Assembly: GCA_035771165.1 (NCBI GenBank)
Contig: JAWNZC010000322.1
Location: forward strand, 9,313,001-9,377,000
Length of the DNA stretch: 64,000 bases
DNA from: Paragorgia papillata
Lineage: Eukaryota; Cnidaria; Anthozoa; Scleralcyonacea; Coralliidae
Direction: 5' to 3'
Shown: positions 33,437 to 45,652 of the stretch, one piece after another
Position numbering within the stretch: position 1 is the stretch's first letter
Layout of the letters: the number at the start of each line of letters is the position of its first letter
The notes under the pieces: generated by a model
What the model was told of the DNA's origin: nothing
The model's database searches: none
The model's input: the letters and a program-made list of their open reading frames with translations, nothing else
Made by a program: the position numbers and the translations under genes

Positions 33437-33675
33437 ACCTTTATTTATTCAAGTCAGGGTAATCCTTTCAGCAATTAAAACAAATGCTGTTATCAATAGG
33501 AGCCCTGACAAACTATCAATACGAGTTACAATGATGTTCTAACTATATATAAAATATAAATTAATTACAGAAACAAAAATTACAAAAATATAAAACTAAG
33601 ATTAAAAATTATATACAAAATTATAACAATAAAATAACAAAAGTAAATAAAAAGATATATCAAAGTTAACATACT
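33437..33675 (-). mobile_element. LINE 3' UTR remnant
   Basis: On the minus strand this reads GGGCTCC…GCTGAAAGGATTACCCTGA and ends AATAAATAAAGG. It resembles a LINE 3' end and faces the coding fragment at 35013-35200, from which a hAT-like element separates it. Confidence 0.5.
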
Positions 33676-35004
33676 CAGTGGCGTACCGAGGGCATTTCGA
33701 CTGGGGGGTGTTTGTTCCAAAATTTACCGACGAAACTCAATCAAAAATCACGCAAAAATCACATACTTTGGCGTATGAAAGTGCGGTAAAACCTGGTGTT
33801 TTGAAGAAATCACAATAGGTGTATTCACTATTAAACTCTATTAAATTAGAAGCACCAGGAGGATGAAATTGAAAAGTTCTTGTTTGTACATGTCTTAACT
33901 CTTAAGAATCCTGGACAAATATTCGGGCGCCTTTTTATTTTGCTTTTTTATTTTGAAGTTAATAAGTTACAGCTTTTATTTCTATAATCTAGTATATTAT
34001 TAATTAAAAATTAGGTAATTTAGGTTATACAACTACAGTGCATGTACAGTGGTTACAACTTACTTACAGTCTAGTAGTCACAGTGGTTACAACTTACTTA
34101 GAGGTAAACTTCTGATTGCATAACTGCCAAAACAGGCATTTAATTTCGGGGCCGTCGGAAGCAAATTCATATTGGATTATTGGGGGAGAGGGCTGAAAAG
34201 GGCGGGGCCATGCGAATTAGTGACCGCATTTATAGGGGGGTACGGGGGTATGCCCCCCCAGGAATTTTTGAAATATAGAGCCTTGGAAACACCATTTCCT
34301 GCAATTTGAGCGAATGTTTTCATCTCATTTTGCGGCAGGCATAGTTCAAATTTTACATAAAAATAAACAAGACGTAATTTGAGTGACTCTTGCAATGCCT
34401 AAGATTCATTAGTAACTAAGATATCCAAGAAATCAAGAATATTTATATTGGAGTTAAGGATACTTAAAATCATGTTCAAATCCAGGGCAATATCTAAGAG
34501 ATTTTTTCATCTTCAAAAAAATGTTGCAATTTTTTTTTAGCAAATTATTGGGGGGGGGGGGGGGGGGGGGGCTGCAGCCTGCCAAGTCCTCCCGCTTCCG
34601 ACGGGCCTGAATTAATAATTACTTGTCTTCTTTACCTTACTAAAGTTAATTGTAAGATTCGATGCTTACATATTTGATGCTGTAAATTTGGCCTGTCAAG
34701 TTTTCAGTGCGTTTTTTCCCTCGATAATTCGTATGAATCACGGACTCACAGAATGATCAGTACCGCTAGCTAAGGCGCTAATAAATAGCACAGCATCCCA
34801 ACATACAAATACAACTTTATACAAGTGAAAATGACTTGACAACAAATGGTAAGGTAAGATGTTACCACCATAAATGGCTAAATTTACCGACCGCTTTGGT
34901 TTTAAAAACCGACGAATATCAATATTATATCAATTTACCGACCATTTTCGAAAAAAGTGGGGGGGTGTCGCACCCCCCACACCCCCCCGCTCGGTACGCC
35001 CCTG
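33676..35004. mobile_element. hAT-like non-autonomous transposon with 8-bp target duplication
   Basis: The ends are CAGTGGCGTACCGAG and CTCGGTACGCCCCTG (inverted). Flanks are identical 8-mers AACATACT at 33668-33675 and 35005-35012. Both features are hallmarks of hAT elements. The 1,329-bp interior has no transposase frame and includes a run of about 20 G (34551-34570). Confidence 0.85.
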
Positions 35005-35012
35005 AACATACT

Positions 35013-35200
35013 TATAGAAAAATTATAAACTACACAACCGTTATAATAAAAAGATTTCTTGGCTGCTTCCGTTCTTACTGATGGAAAATGTAAAAAGTCG
35101 CTTCTACGAGTGATTCTAGAGATGACGTCTCGATTAAAATAAAAATAATTGATTAAAAACTGTGGCACTTTCCTAGCTAGACACTTTTTTACCAATTTTA
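35013..35200 (-). pseudogene. LINE ORF2 C-terminal fragment
   Basis: Minus-strand peptide RRSDFLHFPSVRTEAAKKSF then YYNGCVVYN, which I recognise as the usual end of a LINE RT protein. It is cut off by the hAT-like insertion at 35004; the UTR beyond continues at 33675. Confidence 0.65.
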
Positions 35201-35439
35201 AAACATGACTATTTCTACGGTCTTCTATATAGACATTCCAGGTTCAGTTGCTGAATGGCAAGGTCGCTAGAGTCTAATTTACAAATGTTTGCAGCTTCTC
35301 CACTTGACTTGTAAAGAAATATCGAATGACCAATGAAAGCTTCGGAAATTTGAAACGCACAAGATTTATTTGTCTGATTATAAATTGCACGAAAATCTCA
35401 GTACTATTATAATTAATAAAATCACATTATATATAAAGG
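35201..35439. other. Intergenic
   Basis: Nothing supported. Confidence 0.35.
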
Positions 35440-35580
35440 GGATATTACATGGTGGCGAGAAGATATGGATTTTGTGTTATCTCACAATATGTCACGAGTG
35501 AGCGCAGCGAACTAGTGAGATATTGCTCTTGCTACGAGAACATAAAATCCATATCTTTGAGCAACCGTGTAATGTTCTAT
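35440..35580. mobile_element. Palindromic MITE
   Basis: The arms contain AAGATATGGATTTTRTG and ATATTACAYGG, with the inverse copies on the right, around GTCACGAGTGAGCGCAGCGA. Confidence 0.65.
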
Positions 35581-36127
35581 TTATTATATGGACAATGAAA
35601 TTATGCGTGGAACAGGAAGTGATGTTGATAAACTGGGTTTAATGCGAAAACTACAACTGCTTGACCTAAAACTTTTAGAAAATACAAATGAAAAATACAA
35701 CAGCTTAATACGTCATTTCACGTGAAAAACTGAATTAAGAGAAGTTACTGGCTCAAATTTACTTGATTCGAAACTTACGAGAAAAGTCAACAACATTAAG
35801 TAGAAGAGTGTCCACAGGTATGTTTCTTTACAATTTTCTAGCCATTAATATATTCAAAAGTTGTAAAAACTGTTTTGTCGACAAATATCGAGTATACGCC
35901 AATTAGTTGCTAGCGGCCGTGTCTCGTATGAAAATACCGAAAAATACAAGAATGTGAAACTCGTTATTTCATTTATGAGGTATATGCTGTCGGTGAATTA
36001 GTGTAGATATTCACCTCCACTTCGGTGAATAACTGTTAAATATATATATATGTAATATTTAAAAACCGCGCAGGAGAGGACTTTATCGGATATAAAACAC
36101 GGGACGATAGCCGATAACAAAATTAAT
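35581..36127. other. Intergenic
   Basis: Nothing supported. Confidence 0.35.
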
Positions 36128-36260
36128 AATATACATGACAAAATTACTGCATCCTGATTGGTCGAGAGGAGTGCAATTTCAATGTAATACAGTGCAGAAA
36201 AGGTGTAATACAGTGCAAATTTCAATAAGTATTAATCATTCTGATTGGCTAATAAACAAC
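36128..36260. mobile_element. Relative of the 13248-13600 MITE
   Basis: TATACATGACAAAATTACTG and GATTGGTCGAGAGG match that element's end. CAGTGCAAATTTCAA is internally repeated. Confidence 0.5.
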
Positions 36261-36593
36261 CGAAAACTACCGGAAAGCCAATGAAATGCTTAAGCGGATT
36301 TTGAAGGATGGTTTTTCCTCACGAGAAAATCCAATATGGCGACCAAAACATAGAGTTGTCGAATATTTCGATGAAATACAGAGTGAATTTTGCTTTAATA
36401 TTGTCATTAAAGTTCCTGCAAGAAGACTAGAAGAGGTTAGATGCTATGAGTAAAACGTTTTACGTATTTAGTGAACAAAGCGAAGCAGTTTTTAACCATT
36501 TATGCTTCGAGAAGTGGAGCAATGAGTGGTATGTAAACTTTGTAGCCAGAAGAACATTTGTCTAACATTTCATGTATATTATTAATAAGTAAT

Positions 36594-36737
36594 AGCATGG
36601 TTTCGAGTGCAATTTTGGAAAAACACGCACTCGTGAGTTTTTCAAAGACCTCAAATAGCACTCGTCCTTTGGACTCGTGCAATTTTGATAGTCTTTGAAA
36701 AACTCACTCGTGCATGTTTTTTCCCAAACCCTATAGT
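36594..36737. mobile_element. Palindromic MITE
   Basis: The arms share CGAGTGCAATTTTG, CACTCGTGAGTTTTTCAAAG and the inverses. Confidence 0.65.
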
Positions 36738-36957
36738 TTGAAAAAAACGACGTATAAGACCGGAATAAGCAAAACAAACTATCAAAGTGCCTATGAAGCG
36801 AATATTAAGTCAGTCTTATTAAAATGACAAAGTAACATCTTTTTAAGTTTTTCGAATTTCCTTCCTTCGCCGTTTTCGAGATATTTCAGTTTGTTTGATA
36901 CACCGATATTAAACATGTTTGACGTCACATTTCGCATAATTGACTTATCTAAGAAGG

Positions 36958-36958
<1 letters not shown>
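36738..36958. repeat. Fragment related to the 49590-50063 fold-back
   Basis: TTTTCGAGATATTTCAGTTTG and a following TGACGTCA-type stretch match one arm of that element. Confidence 0.4.

Positions 36959-37015
<57 letters not shown>
36959..37015. repeat. (TA)n microsatellite
   Basis: Uninterrupted TA run of about 57 bp. Confidence 0.9.
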
Positions 37016-37016
<1 letters not shown>

Positions 37017-37017
<1 letters not shown>

Positions 37018-37172
37018 TACTTATTGACTGAGCGTGAGGTCTGTACTAGTGAAATATCGGCCCGACGTTTTTAGTACGGACCGAGCAAGCACAGCGAAGC
37101 GAGGTCCGTGCAGGAAACGGACGTCCAATATTTCACTAGTACAGACCGAACAAGCGAGGTCAATATGTAGTT
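37017..37172. mobile_element. Palindromic MITE in a TA run
   Basis: Arms share GGTCTGTACTAGTGAAATAT and the inverse, with TTGACT/AGTCAA-like ends. Confidence 0.65.
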
Positions 37173-38513
37173 TATTATATGACTACAAGTGTTGTAAACG
37201 TTCTGTGAGAACTTGACAGAGTGTTAGGCTGGTATTCGCCACCATCTTTCTTGCGAACACCAAAATGGCATATGTTTTCCCATTTTTAAAGTACTTTCCG
37301 TTAGCTAGAATCCTGAACTTTCTACCCCAAATAGCATTTTTCAATTGCTTTTGTTTGACATATCGCTCAAGGTTGTACGTTACGTAGTTGAATAAAAAAA
37401 ACATTGGAAATTCTATAATTGACAGTATTTGTGAGAAGTAAATGTTATATTATTACGAACATTGCTACGAACATTTTAAAAAGTTTCACATAACATGGAA
37501 ACTTAAACTATACATCAAATGAAAGCTTAACACAATTTCTAACAACATACCTGCACGATATATTTCAAGAATGAGTAGTTCTGAAATTATTATCCTTCTT
37601 GTTGCATGTATACTGACATGACTTTCATTTTGTTTATAAAATTCTCTCAGCGGTCTGGAACGCCAGATTCCAGACCGCTCAGGAACCAATCAAATTGCTG
37701 GATTTCACGTTCCAGACCGCGCGCGCGGAAATAGTCTAGTCTAATAAATATATATACATCGTTGTCATAACCATTCGAAGTAAGCATCTGGGTGAGTTTC
37801 TCCCACAACAAATGCAAACATGTATTTTTTCAAGCGATTATGTTTGATAATATGAAAGATATATAACCTTCTGCAATAATTCATTATGTACGTGTGACTT
37901 GAAGATGCCGTTTAATTTGTATATCAAATAACTGAAATATGCCATTTTGTATTGAAGTCAATGTCAAGGAAAATTATCATCTTTTGGCCGTTGACGTCGT
38001 CCTGAAGACGTGAAAATGCTCTAAGTGGCGTTGTATAAAGAACGAGGACGGTGTTGGGATTAATACTATTGGGATTACAAATTATTCATTAATTTGTTTT
38101 ACAACTTATAGAATTATTTTATTTGGAGGACGCCGTCGTTGAAGCCGTCGTTGAAGCCGTCGTAGATCAGCTTAAGGTCCCTAATAACGAATGTAGAGCA
38201 TACTGAGCTTAATGTGGTGCACATTCATCAAACATCTTCTTTCTCGAAGCGCTTTACTTTGCGTTCTTCAATTATGTGAAAATGTTCCAAAAAATTTCTA
38301 ACAATGCCACGATCAAAAGGGTTTTGAAATTTCCCAGTTGGACCAACAAGGTAAGCGTATCTTTTTTGATTAATTCGTTCGTTGCTTGTCAAATTCGTAG
38401 CCATATTGCAAATCTATATAAGGGGAAAACACAATAAAAACGAGATCTAACTATATAGGTTCTCTGTTAAACACGAAGGTACCTGTATAAAATAGGGGAG
38501 CCTTGGGACATAC
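37173..38513. other. Intergenic with a MITE end
   Basis: No gene. CGGTCTGGAACG pairs with its inverse at 37650-37720. 38110-38175 is the inverted end of the MITE family at 29983-30240. Confidence 0.45.
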
Positions 38514-38516
38514 GTT

Positions 38517-38613
38517 CAGTTGGTGGCACAGTGGTTAGAGCATGTGCCTTTCACCTCTGCGAGCCGGGTTCGATTTCTGCTCTCAGCAGTTATCTGATTG
38601 AAAATTTCATTTT
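38517..38613 (+). mobile_element. tRNA-derived SINE, 5' part
   Basis: A box-like TGGCACAGTGG (38524-38534) and B box-like GGTTCGATTTC (38567-38577) have tRNA-like spacing. The remainder of the SINE lies at 40531-40640, after a transposon. Confidence 0.7.
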
Positions 38614-38621
38614 GGCCGCAT

Positions 38622-40522
38622 CACTGATCTGTATAAGAGACTGGATAGAGCATCTGTTGTCTGAAATTGAAGTCGGAAGTGGTCGGAAGTGGTCGGAAGT
38701 CGGCAACAGCCGCCATGTTGGATGGCCCCACTTTCGCTATAGTTTACTGTTGTACAATTATAGTTTTCGTATATTATTTAAGGCATTTTTCTCCTTCGGG
38801 TTCGGACAAACTTTTTTATCACGAGGAGGAAAGGACACGTGAAGCATTTGGTGAGAAAAATTGTAGTTGTTTAGCCCCAAAATGTGGGGGGAAACGGAAT
38901 TTGCAAGTTCGATGGAGCAAACTCCCAGTGTCAGTGATGACAACTTTGAACAGACGAAGGCCGTTCTCATTCAGAATTTACTCAGAATAATAATGGAAAT
39001 ACTGCAAAAGGACCGAATGAATTCGGGAAATTTGATCAACGGAACAAGCTACACTACGAACAACTGCTGTGGTATTATATTATCATAAGCCAAAAGACCA
39101 GAATCAAACAATTAATTTATGAATGCTGTTATGTTATAAAGCTTCTTTTTACTACCTGATGTGCCCACTGTATAGATCAGTGGATGTGCCTAGTTGAACA
39201 ATATATTTTCACTCACCGAAAACTCGGGGTAATGATTCAAATAAGTTATCCTGGCATTCACTGGATTAATCAGAATGATTTAATTATTTTCTATGAGATA
39301 TAGGGTTATCTAATTTGGGCAATTGCGCCTACATTTGCCTACAACTAAAAATCTTGTATAAATTTTACAATATAATTAGTTTTGTGACTATACCTTTGCC
39401 AAGATGCTTTTTTTTAGCCAGTTTGCAAACGTTGTGAAGTTTAACATATATATTAGCTTGATTTGTTTTGACTTTATAACATCAAACACTGGCCTTGTTG
39501 ATCAGTAGTACACACTGATAGTACATGCAGTATTAGTTCTGCCACAATTTTCATAACATACGGAAGTCAGAGAACAGATTAAATTTTTTAAATTTATCAT
39601 TATATAGTATATTTATACAGAATCAAACTACACAAGACAAAATACACTCATGAATTGTCAAAATTTTCTTTAATTCATGTTGCTTCACCTTTAAGTTCTT
39701 CCTTCATTGTTGTTTCATCTTAAACTAGCTACAACATAACATACAAATATCACATTCAATTTTACACATAAACTCACAAACAATTTTTTCATCAAAATGA
39801 CAGGGAGTAAAATAGCTGTTAGAAACAATGTTGACAACTTAACACGTTTTCCATGACTTGGACACTGAGCATGGAGTATATTAAAACAAACTTGCTCGTT
39901 CTTGTTATAATGCATGCTACAGTTACTTCTATGGAAGGCACCAAACATAAATATTACAAACTTTAGAGTATTAACATGCTCCTATGTTGCCAAAGAAATA
40001 TGCTGCTTGTCGAAATCTACTCACAACTCTACAAGCCCATCTATCTTCTGTGCCATAATTTTACACGTCCTTCGGCTTTTTAAAATGATCTACTCGATTG
40101 TGAACATTCCACAATTACAGTATTATCATTTATCACACATTTGTATCCTACAAATCAGTTTATTAACCTCTGGCCGTTTGCAATGTTGGGTTCCCCGTTT
40201 CCTTAGTAAATAACCCTTCGGGGGCTCTCCGACCCCTTCGAAATTTCGTCAAAATATCAACTTATTTACTTACGATTCAGTTTCCCTTCACGTTCTTAGG
40301 TCCTCCATAGTTCCATGTGTCCCGTTGCTTGAAATACCAAAATGGATTTGTGTTGTTCGTCTATTTCGTGATTATATGACGAAAACAACGAATTCACAAC
40401 AGTAAAATATAGCAACTCACTCCTCATGGCAGGGCTTACAAATTAGGGCGTAACTTCCGGCTTCAATTTCTGGAGGCGCTCAGATAATAGATGCTCTATC
40501 CAGTCTCTTATATAGATCAGTG
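38622..40522. mobile_element. TIR transposon with 8-bp target duplication, inside a SINE
   Basis: The terminal repeat CACTGATCTRTATAAGAGAC continues to GGATAGAGCATCT at both ends, with one difference in 34 bases, then a weaker match (GAAATTGAAGYCGGAAGT). GGCCGCAT flanks it at 38614-38621 and 40523-40530. An 8-bp duplication fits hAT or P superfamilies. The 1.9-kb interior shows no transposase, so it is probably non-autonomous. Confidence 0.85.
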
Positions 40523-40530
40523 GGCCGCAT

Positions 40531-40640
40531 GTGAGAAGAGTGCTGGTTTCCCCCGGGTACTCAGGTTTCCTTCTGTAGTAACACTGGACCATTGAGGGAT
40601 GGCCGTTACTGGACCTCTAGGGATAACAGTGTAGATATAA
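40531..40640 (+). mobile_element. tRNA-derived SINE, 3' part
   Basis: GTGAGAAGAGTGCTGGTTTC…GGTACTCAGGTTTCC…AGTAACACTGGACC continues the SINE interrupted at 38613. Confidence 0.6.
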
Positions 40641-41853
40641 CTGATAGAGTTATCTAGTATAAGTATAAGTTAGTTTAGTATCAGTCAACCGTCAGAATGC
40701 ATGTGAAAGCCTCAGGATACGTTCATACAAACATCGTCTTTGGGTATCTTAACTTATCTGCCAGTCAAAAACTCAAATAAATAACTTCCTCGGCATCAGA
40801 ATGCGATAAATACAGAGATACTATAGTTGAGATGCGATCCCACTTAACGTCCCGCCCTGCCAAACGTCCTATCCCGCATCCCATGTAAACACCCCCTTAC
40901 AACAAACGTTAGCTACGCCATTCTAATAATGCGCAATATATTATTAAAATTTATCACTACAGATTTATCTTAGAGTGAGCTTTAGAACAAAGTTAGCATC
41001 TCATTTGAAGAATGTAATAAAATTAGAAACATAGCTTTGTCATTTTGTAATACTTTAGATTTTAGTTTTAATATTTTAGTGCATGTTAGGCCAGTTAGGG
41101 AAACATTTTAGAGATATTTTAGCTTGTACATACAGTTAACTTTATAATCTTGTTGTAATTATTTTAGTTAGACGGCCCCACTTCATTTGAGGTGAAAGGT
41201 TTCCCATCGTAAAAAAGTTTAAGTATAAATAGATAAATAAACAGACTGAGATTATAATAGAGCCCATTAATCATGACGCCCAATCGTAGTGTATAAATAG
41301 CTATTCGATTCATGTCGCAATTTTTTGTCGGTAACCATGACTACGACAAAACAAACATATTCGAGAGAGCCAAAGAAAGGAAAGATGTCGACGGCAAATT
41401 ACGGATTTTTGCACACCAGAACTGGTGTAAATAAAAAGGAACTATGCATGTCAACGTTAAAATCCTTGGCCAAGAGCCATTAACAAAAAGTAGAGCGTAT
41501 TGGAAACAAGAAAACATGAGCTTTAATCCAAGTTCAAGTATATAGTCTCAACTATATAAACAACCAAACTGAAACCGTACCATGACCATGACATCGTTAC
41601 AGTAATTGCCAGTCAACGAACGTCAAAATATTTTGCAACAAGACGCCTGGTCAGGCGTTCACTCGGGCTACTGCAAATACAGTATGTGAAGGTGTTTTGG
41701 GTAAAAGGTAATACGCAGGTTGTCACATGCAGTGCTAAGATCTAATTAAAGTCTATTAAACACATTGGTCACAGACAAAAGTCAAAACACAATCCAATTC
41801 TCCGATAGAAAACACAATTTGCCATAACAAAACACGATTGCCTGTGTTTAACG
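40641..41853. other. Intergenic
   Basis: Nothing supported. Confidence 0.35.
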
Positions 41854-42310
41854 TATTTCCACACATGTAGACAGCGTTCATATGTCGAGTCTCTTCGGGT
41901 ATTAAATATCAACACAGCTATTAATGGCGTGTGTGATTGTAAGCGTATATAATATCATTAATTACTGACCAATAACTATGTATTTGAAGTGTGAACACAC
42001 AGAACACATCCGAGACGAGAAAGACTTTATCAGACATCAGGAAAGCAAAGACAGAAAGCATTATTTCCACACATGTTCAGCGTTCATATGTCAAGTCTCT
42101 TCGGGTATTAAATATCAACACAGCTTCATGTTTACCTAGGTGTCACTTGTAAGTTCACTTTAATAATCAACGGCGTGTGCGATTGTAAGCGTATATAATA
42201 TCAAGATACTTGCCAGCGAAATTACTGACCAACAACTATGTCTGTAAACACACAGAACACATCCAAGACGAGAAAGACTTGATCAAACATCAAGAAAGCA
42301 AAGAAATTAA
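41854..42310 (+). repeat. Two tandem ~200-bp units
   Basis: TATTTCCACACATG…GCGTTCATATG…CTTCGGGTATTAAATATCAA begins each unit (41854 and 42062). Both end in an AGAAAGCAAAGA-type sequence. The second unit has two short extra segments. Confidence 0.7.
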
Positions 42311-42506
42311 GAAAGAAAGCATTTGGCATGCACGCATCAGTTTCGCAAAGCCAGGTGGGATGACGTAATGATTGCCTTTGTTTATCGTACTAAGATGGAT
42401 TAAGTAAACAAGAACTTCATTCCTACCAAAGTTGATCGTTTTAAAACCATATCCTCCAATAATTCTGCAAGAAACAATGCTTACTGCACGCAAAGGATCG
42501 ATAATA

Positions 42507-42696
42507 ATCGAAATATAGTAAGGTTAGATATACTGCCGAAAAAGAGAACGTAGGAATCTAACGTTTCGAGCGAAGGCCCTTCGTCAGAAACGTTAGATTC
42601 CTACGTTCTCTGTTTCGGCAGTATATCTAACCTTACTATATTTCGATTGTTGTTTCTACACTGCCTACGCAGCACGCTACTTTTATTTCACTATTT
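42507..42696 (+). mobile_element. Fold-back family F element with 12-bp target duplication
   Basis: GGATCGATAATA flanks it at 42495-42506 and 42697-42708. It has inverted CGAAATATAGTAAGGTTAGA arms, a reduced centre and the full one-sided tail ending TTTCACTATTT. Confidence 0.85.
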
Positions 42697-42708
42697 GGAT
42701 CGATAATA

Positions 42709-43811
42709 AGTTGTTTGTCAATATGACGCAATCAAACAGAGGATGTTGGCATTTGCTTTGTCAGTAATGTCAGTTTTGATAAAGACACAATGTGAACAGG
42801 TCAAAAGCTCGTCAAAAAATAACAAATGATAGTTTTCTCACAATATTATCGCTTATTACATTGTCACTTTGATTATCACCAAACAAATTTATATGGAATT
42901 AATCAGCTGGTAACTTTATATTATTGCTCATATAAGTCAAAGTAAGAAAAACCCAACTAAAAGTCGATCGAACACATTCTAACAAATCAATTTAGATCAT
43001 CTGGTCATGGACATATTGAAGTGCTTGTATGCATACACTCATACTGTTCATCCAGTTAAGACCTTTTGCTGAATGGATTTTAACAGTTTAAATAAAGATT
43101 TTGTTAATAATTTAATGTTATCGTTCCATAAACCGTGTTGCATATATAGTCTGTATGCATGACGTATGTCACATCCTATATTGCATTTGCTGCTCAGTAA
43201 TGTATACGCATAAGCGCCCAGTAACTTACGTCTATAACCAACTATATATATACGTCTTTAAACAACTGAATACGTCTATAGGCACATCGCTAATTGGAAA
43301 TTTACAAAGTTCATGCAGATGTGAAAAAAAACAAATTAGGAAATCCCGGCTTAAATCGCTGACGTTTATCTAGCATTAATCCTGACTCTAACTTTTAAGC
43401 TTCTATTCCGAGTTTGATTTAATTTGGTGGCGGCTTATCTTGGACTATTTGTCTAAGTCATGATCCTTTGTTTATACAATAATCATAACACGCGTATGCC
43501 GGAAAAAATAAGGTCAGGGTCTTGAATTGCTTCTACTTGTAGTACTCTTTACAACAATGAGAAATGATTGAAACAGATATTAATTGCTCTTTTATAACAC
43601 GTTTTATAGTAAACATAATGCAGTACTATAAACGACATCCAACCAACAATTTGAAAAAATACAAGACAAAGCATAAACCGAAAATAAACATCTTGAAACT
43701 CAAAATATGAGCTAAAACAAGACAACAAATAAACGATTTCATTTGTTATCTTGTTTTAGCGCATACATGCAGTACTGCATGTATACAGTACTGCATGTAT
43801 ACTATATATAC
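42709..43811. other. Intergenic
   Basis: No gene. A short repeated palindrome, GTACTGCATGTATAC, lies at 43760-43801. Confidence 0.4.
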
Positions 43812-43882
43812 TTGTAGACTTTGTGGGTTCTCGCCTGTGCTTTGAGGATTTTTTGGGATTTCTGGTTTTCCTCCTTCCGCAA
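43812..43882 (+). mobile_element. Diverged 5S-SINE tail fragment
   Basis: CTGTGCTTTGAGGATTTTTT and TTTCTGGTTTTCCTCC match the sequence that follows the 5S-like part at 59456. Confidence 0.45.
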
Positions 43883-43934
43883 AATCAATTTTAGGTTAAT
43901 TAAATCCGCTAATGTTCCCGATTAGTAGACCCCT

Positions 43935-44040
43935 ATAACTCTTTCCTGTCCGCCGAATTGGTATTTGGTATATTTTATTCTGGCTAACACCAGACGATTT
44001 TATTCACGTCTGGGGAAGCCCTCGGACAGGAATGAGTCAA
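43935..44040. mobile_element. MITE family M copy
   Basis: Ends TCTTTCCTGTCCG/CGGACAGGAATGAG around TTTTATTCTGGCTAACACC and AGACGATTTTATTC. Confidence 0.6.
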
Positions 44041-45486
44041 GGTCAGCTAGAAAATTAAACATTTAAATAAAGTAAATAATGACCATGATGCATTGATGCA
44101 TGTACTCCACCAAAATGCGAAATGGAGAAAAACGGCTTTTAAGGTGGTACGGTGCATATTAGTTGGTGTTAGGCGGTGTGGTACATATTACGTCGATATG
44201 TAAATATTGAACTGAAAATCCTGAAAAAATGAACTATTCTATTAAATCTATTAAAGTTGGGTTTTCTGGTTATTACTGTAGTTATATATAGCGCACAGGC
44301 AGACATGTAAAAATAATAGTTTAACTCAATTATTAAATTGGTCCGACGCGTCCATGAAGTCAGTCTACGATATACTTCAATTAATTGATTATATTTACTT
44401 CCGTTTGATGTTTACCTACGCCACGATGCTTACCATAGATTATAGACGTATGCAGCAAGTCACAGTTCATGTAGCTTGCGTGCCTACACGAAGTCTGGGA
44501 CTGCATGCGGGCGAAAGAGTTGGCAAAGTCAATACTTAAAATTTAGATCTTACGACCCCATGTCATGTCTCAGCATTTGCTGCTGCAGTGATTAGATAAT
44601 CGTAATATATTAAATAATCATAATACTTTAACTTATCGTGATTTAATAAATGACGTTGTTGCTGAAGTTGTTAAAACTTAAGAGTCATAGTTTTTTTTCC
44701 TCAGACCAGTAAGTTTCGGCAAATAATAGAGAACAATATGTATTTACATTTAGATATTCCGAACAATAAAATGTGCTGAAACATTAGTGTTGGTTTTCTA
44801 TAAAGCTGTTCACCAAAAACACGAGAAATGAGAGCTAAACTGGTATAAATAAAAAGCGACACGAAAAAAGCAGTTACAGGTATAGCTAACGTCGAACTCC
44901 GAAAACGAAAACAGCGTTCAAAACGTCTAAAATCATTAATAATTTATAAACCAAAAACAAAGAAAATGAACATTGTGGAAAAGGGTTTAAAACTGGAAAG
45001 AAAATATTAAATAAATTTGTCAAACTTTCATGATCGTAAAACTCTTTCTCCGACTTCAAGATACTAGAAATTCGAGGTCGGTACCTAAAATATTTTTAAA
45101 AATTGGCGTCACTTCGCCTTTTTAACTCCATTCGGTAATTTGAAATCAGAACAAAATACCCCTATACTCGTGTTTGAACTATTATACTTGAAATTCTGCA
45201 AATTCTTACGAATAAGCGTCGAGTTGTCGTAAATTATTCCGATCGACTTCTTTTTTAATGATTCATGAGAGTTTTAATCCCGCTTTTGACTGAATTTTTC
45301 CCAATATGGATTCGCTGTGTAGGATAATTTAGAAAATATCTTTATGTTAAGAAAAAACACAATCCGGTTGAATTTCGCAGTCTAGGATGAAGTACAAGCA
45401 CATGCATGTAAAACATGCGCAATTTCCTCAAGTCAACGTTTTCAGGTTTAACGCAAAAAAAAGAAGAAAAAAATTATCACACTTAC
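44041..45486. other. Probably intron or 3' flank of the palmitoyltransferase gene
   Basis: The C-terminal exon(s) expected after 45487 were not found. GGTGGTACGGTGCATATTA is repeated near 44150-44205. Confidence 0.35.
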
Positions 45487-45652
45487 CTGAATAAGAACAA
45501 GGATTGAAAGAATTAAGCAGGCTAAAATTGTTTCTAGTAGACCAAGAGTTAGTATGACATCAAAACCATTTCGTAGTACTATCGTCACAGCAAAATAAAT
45601 GGTTATATAACAACACAACCAGACTGAGATGACAAAAGAAAGGAATGAAGCC
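45487..45652 (-). CDS. Palmitoyltransferase exon: two C-terminal spans
   Basis: 55 codons with two hydrophobic stretches: [20 protein letters not shown] and [20 protein letters not shown]. Acceptor GTTGTAG, donor GTAAGT. The next exon should start on a codon boundary. Confidence 0.85.

Noticed and set aside
34551..34570. G-quadruplex regulatory element
   Set aside because: A plain G run inside a hAT-like element; a homopolymer or assembly effect is simpler.
38667..38990. THAP/P-element transposase fragment in the 8-bp-TSD element
   Set aside because: Cys spacing (CSCLAPKCGG) is suggestive only; no following THAP residues and frames are short.
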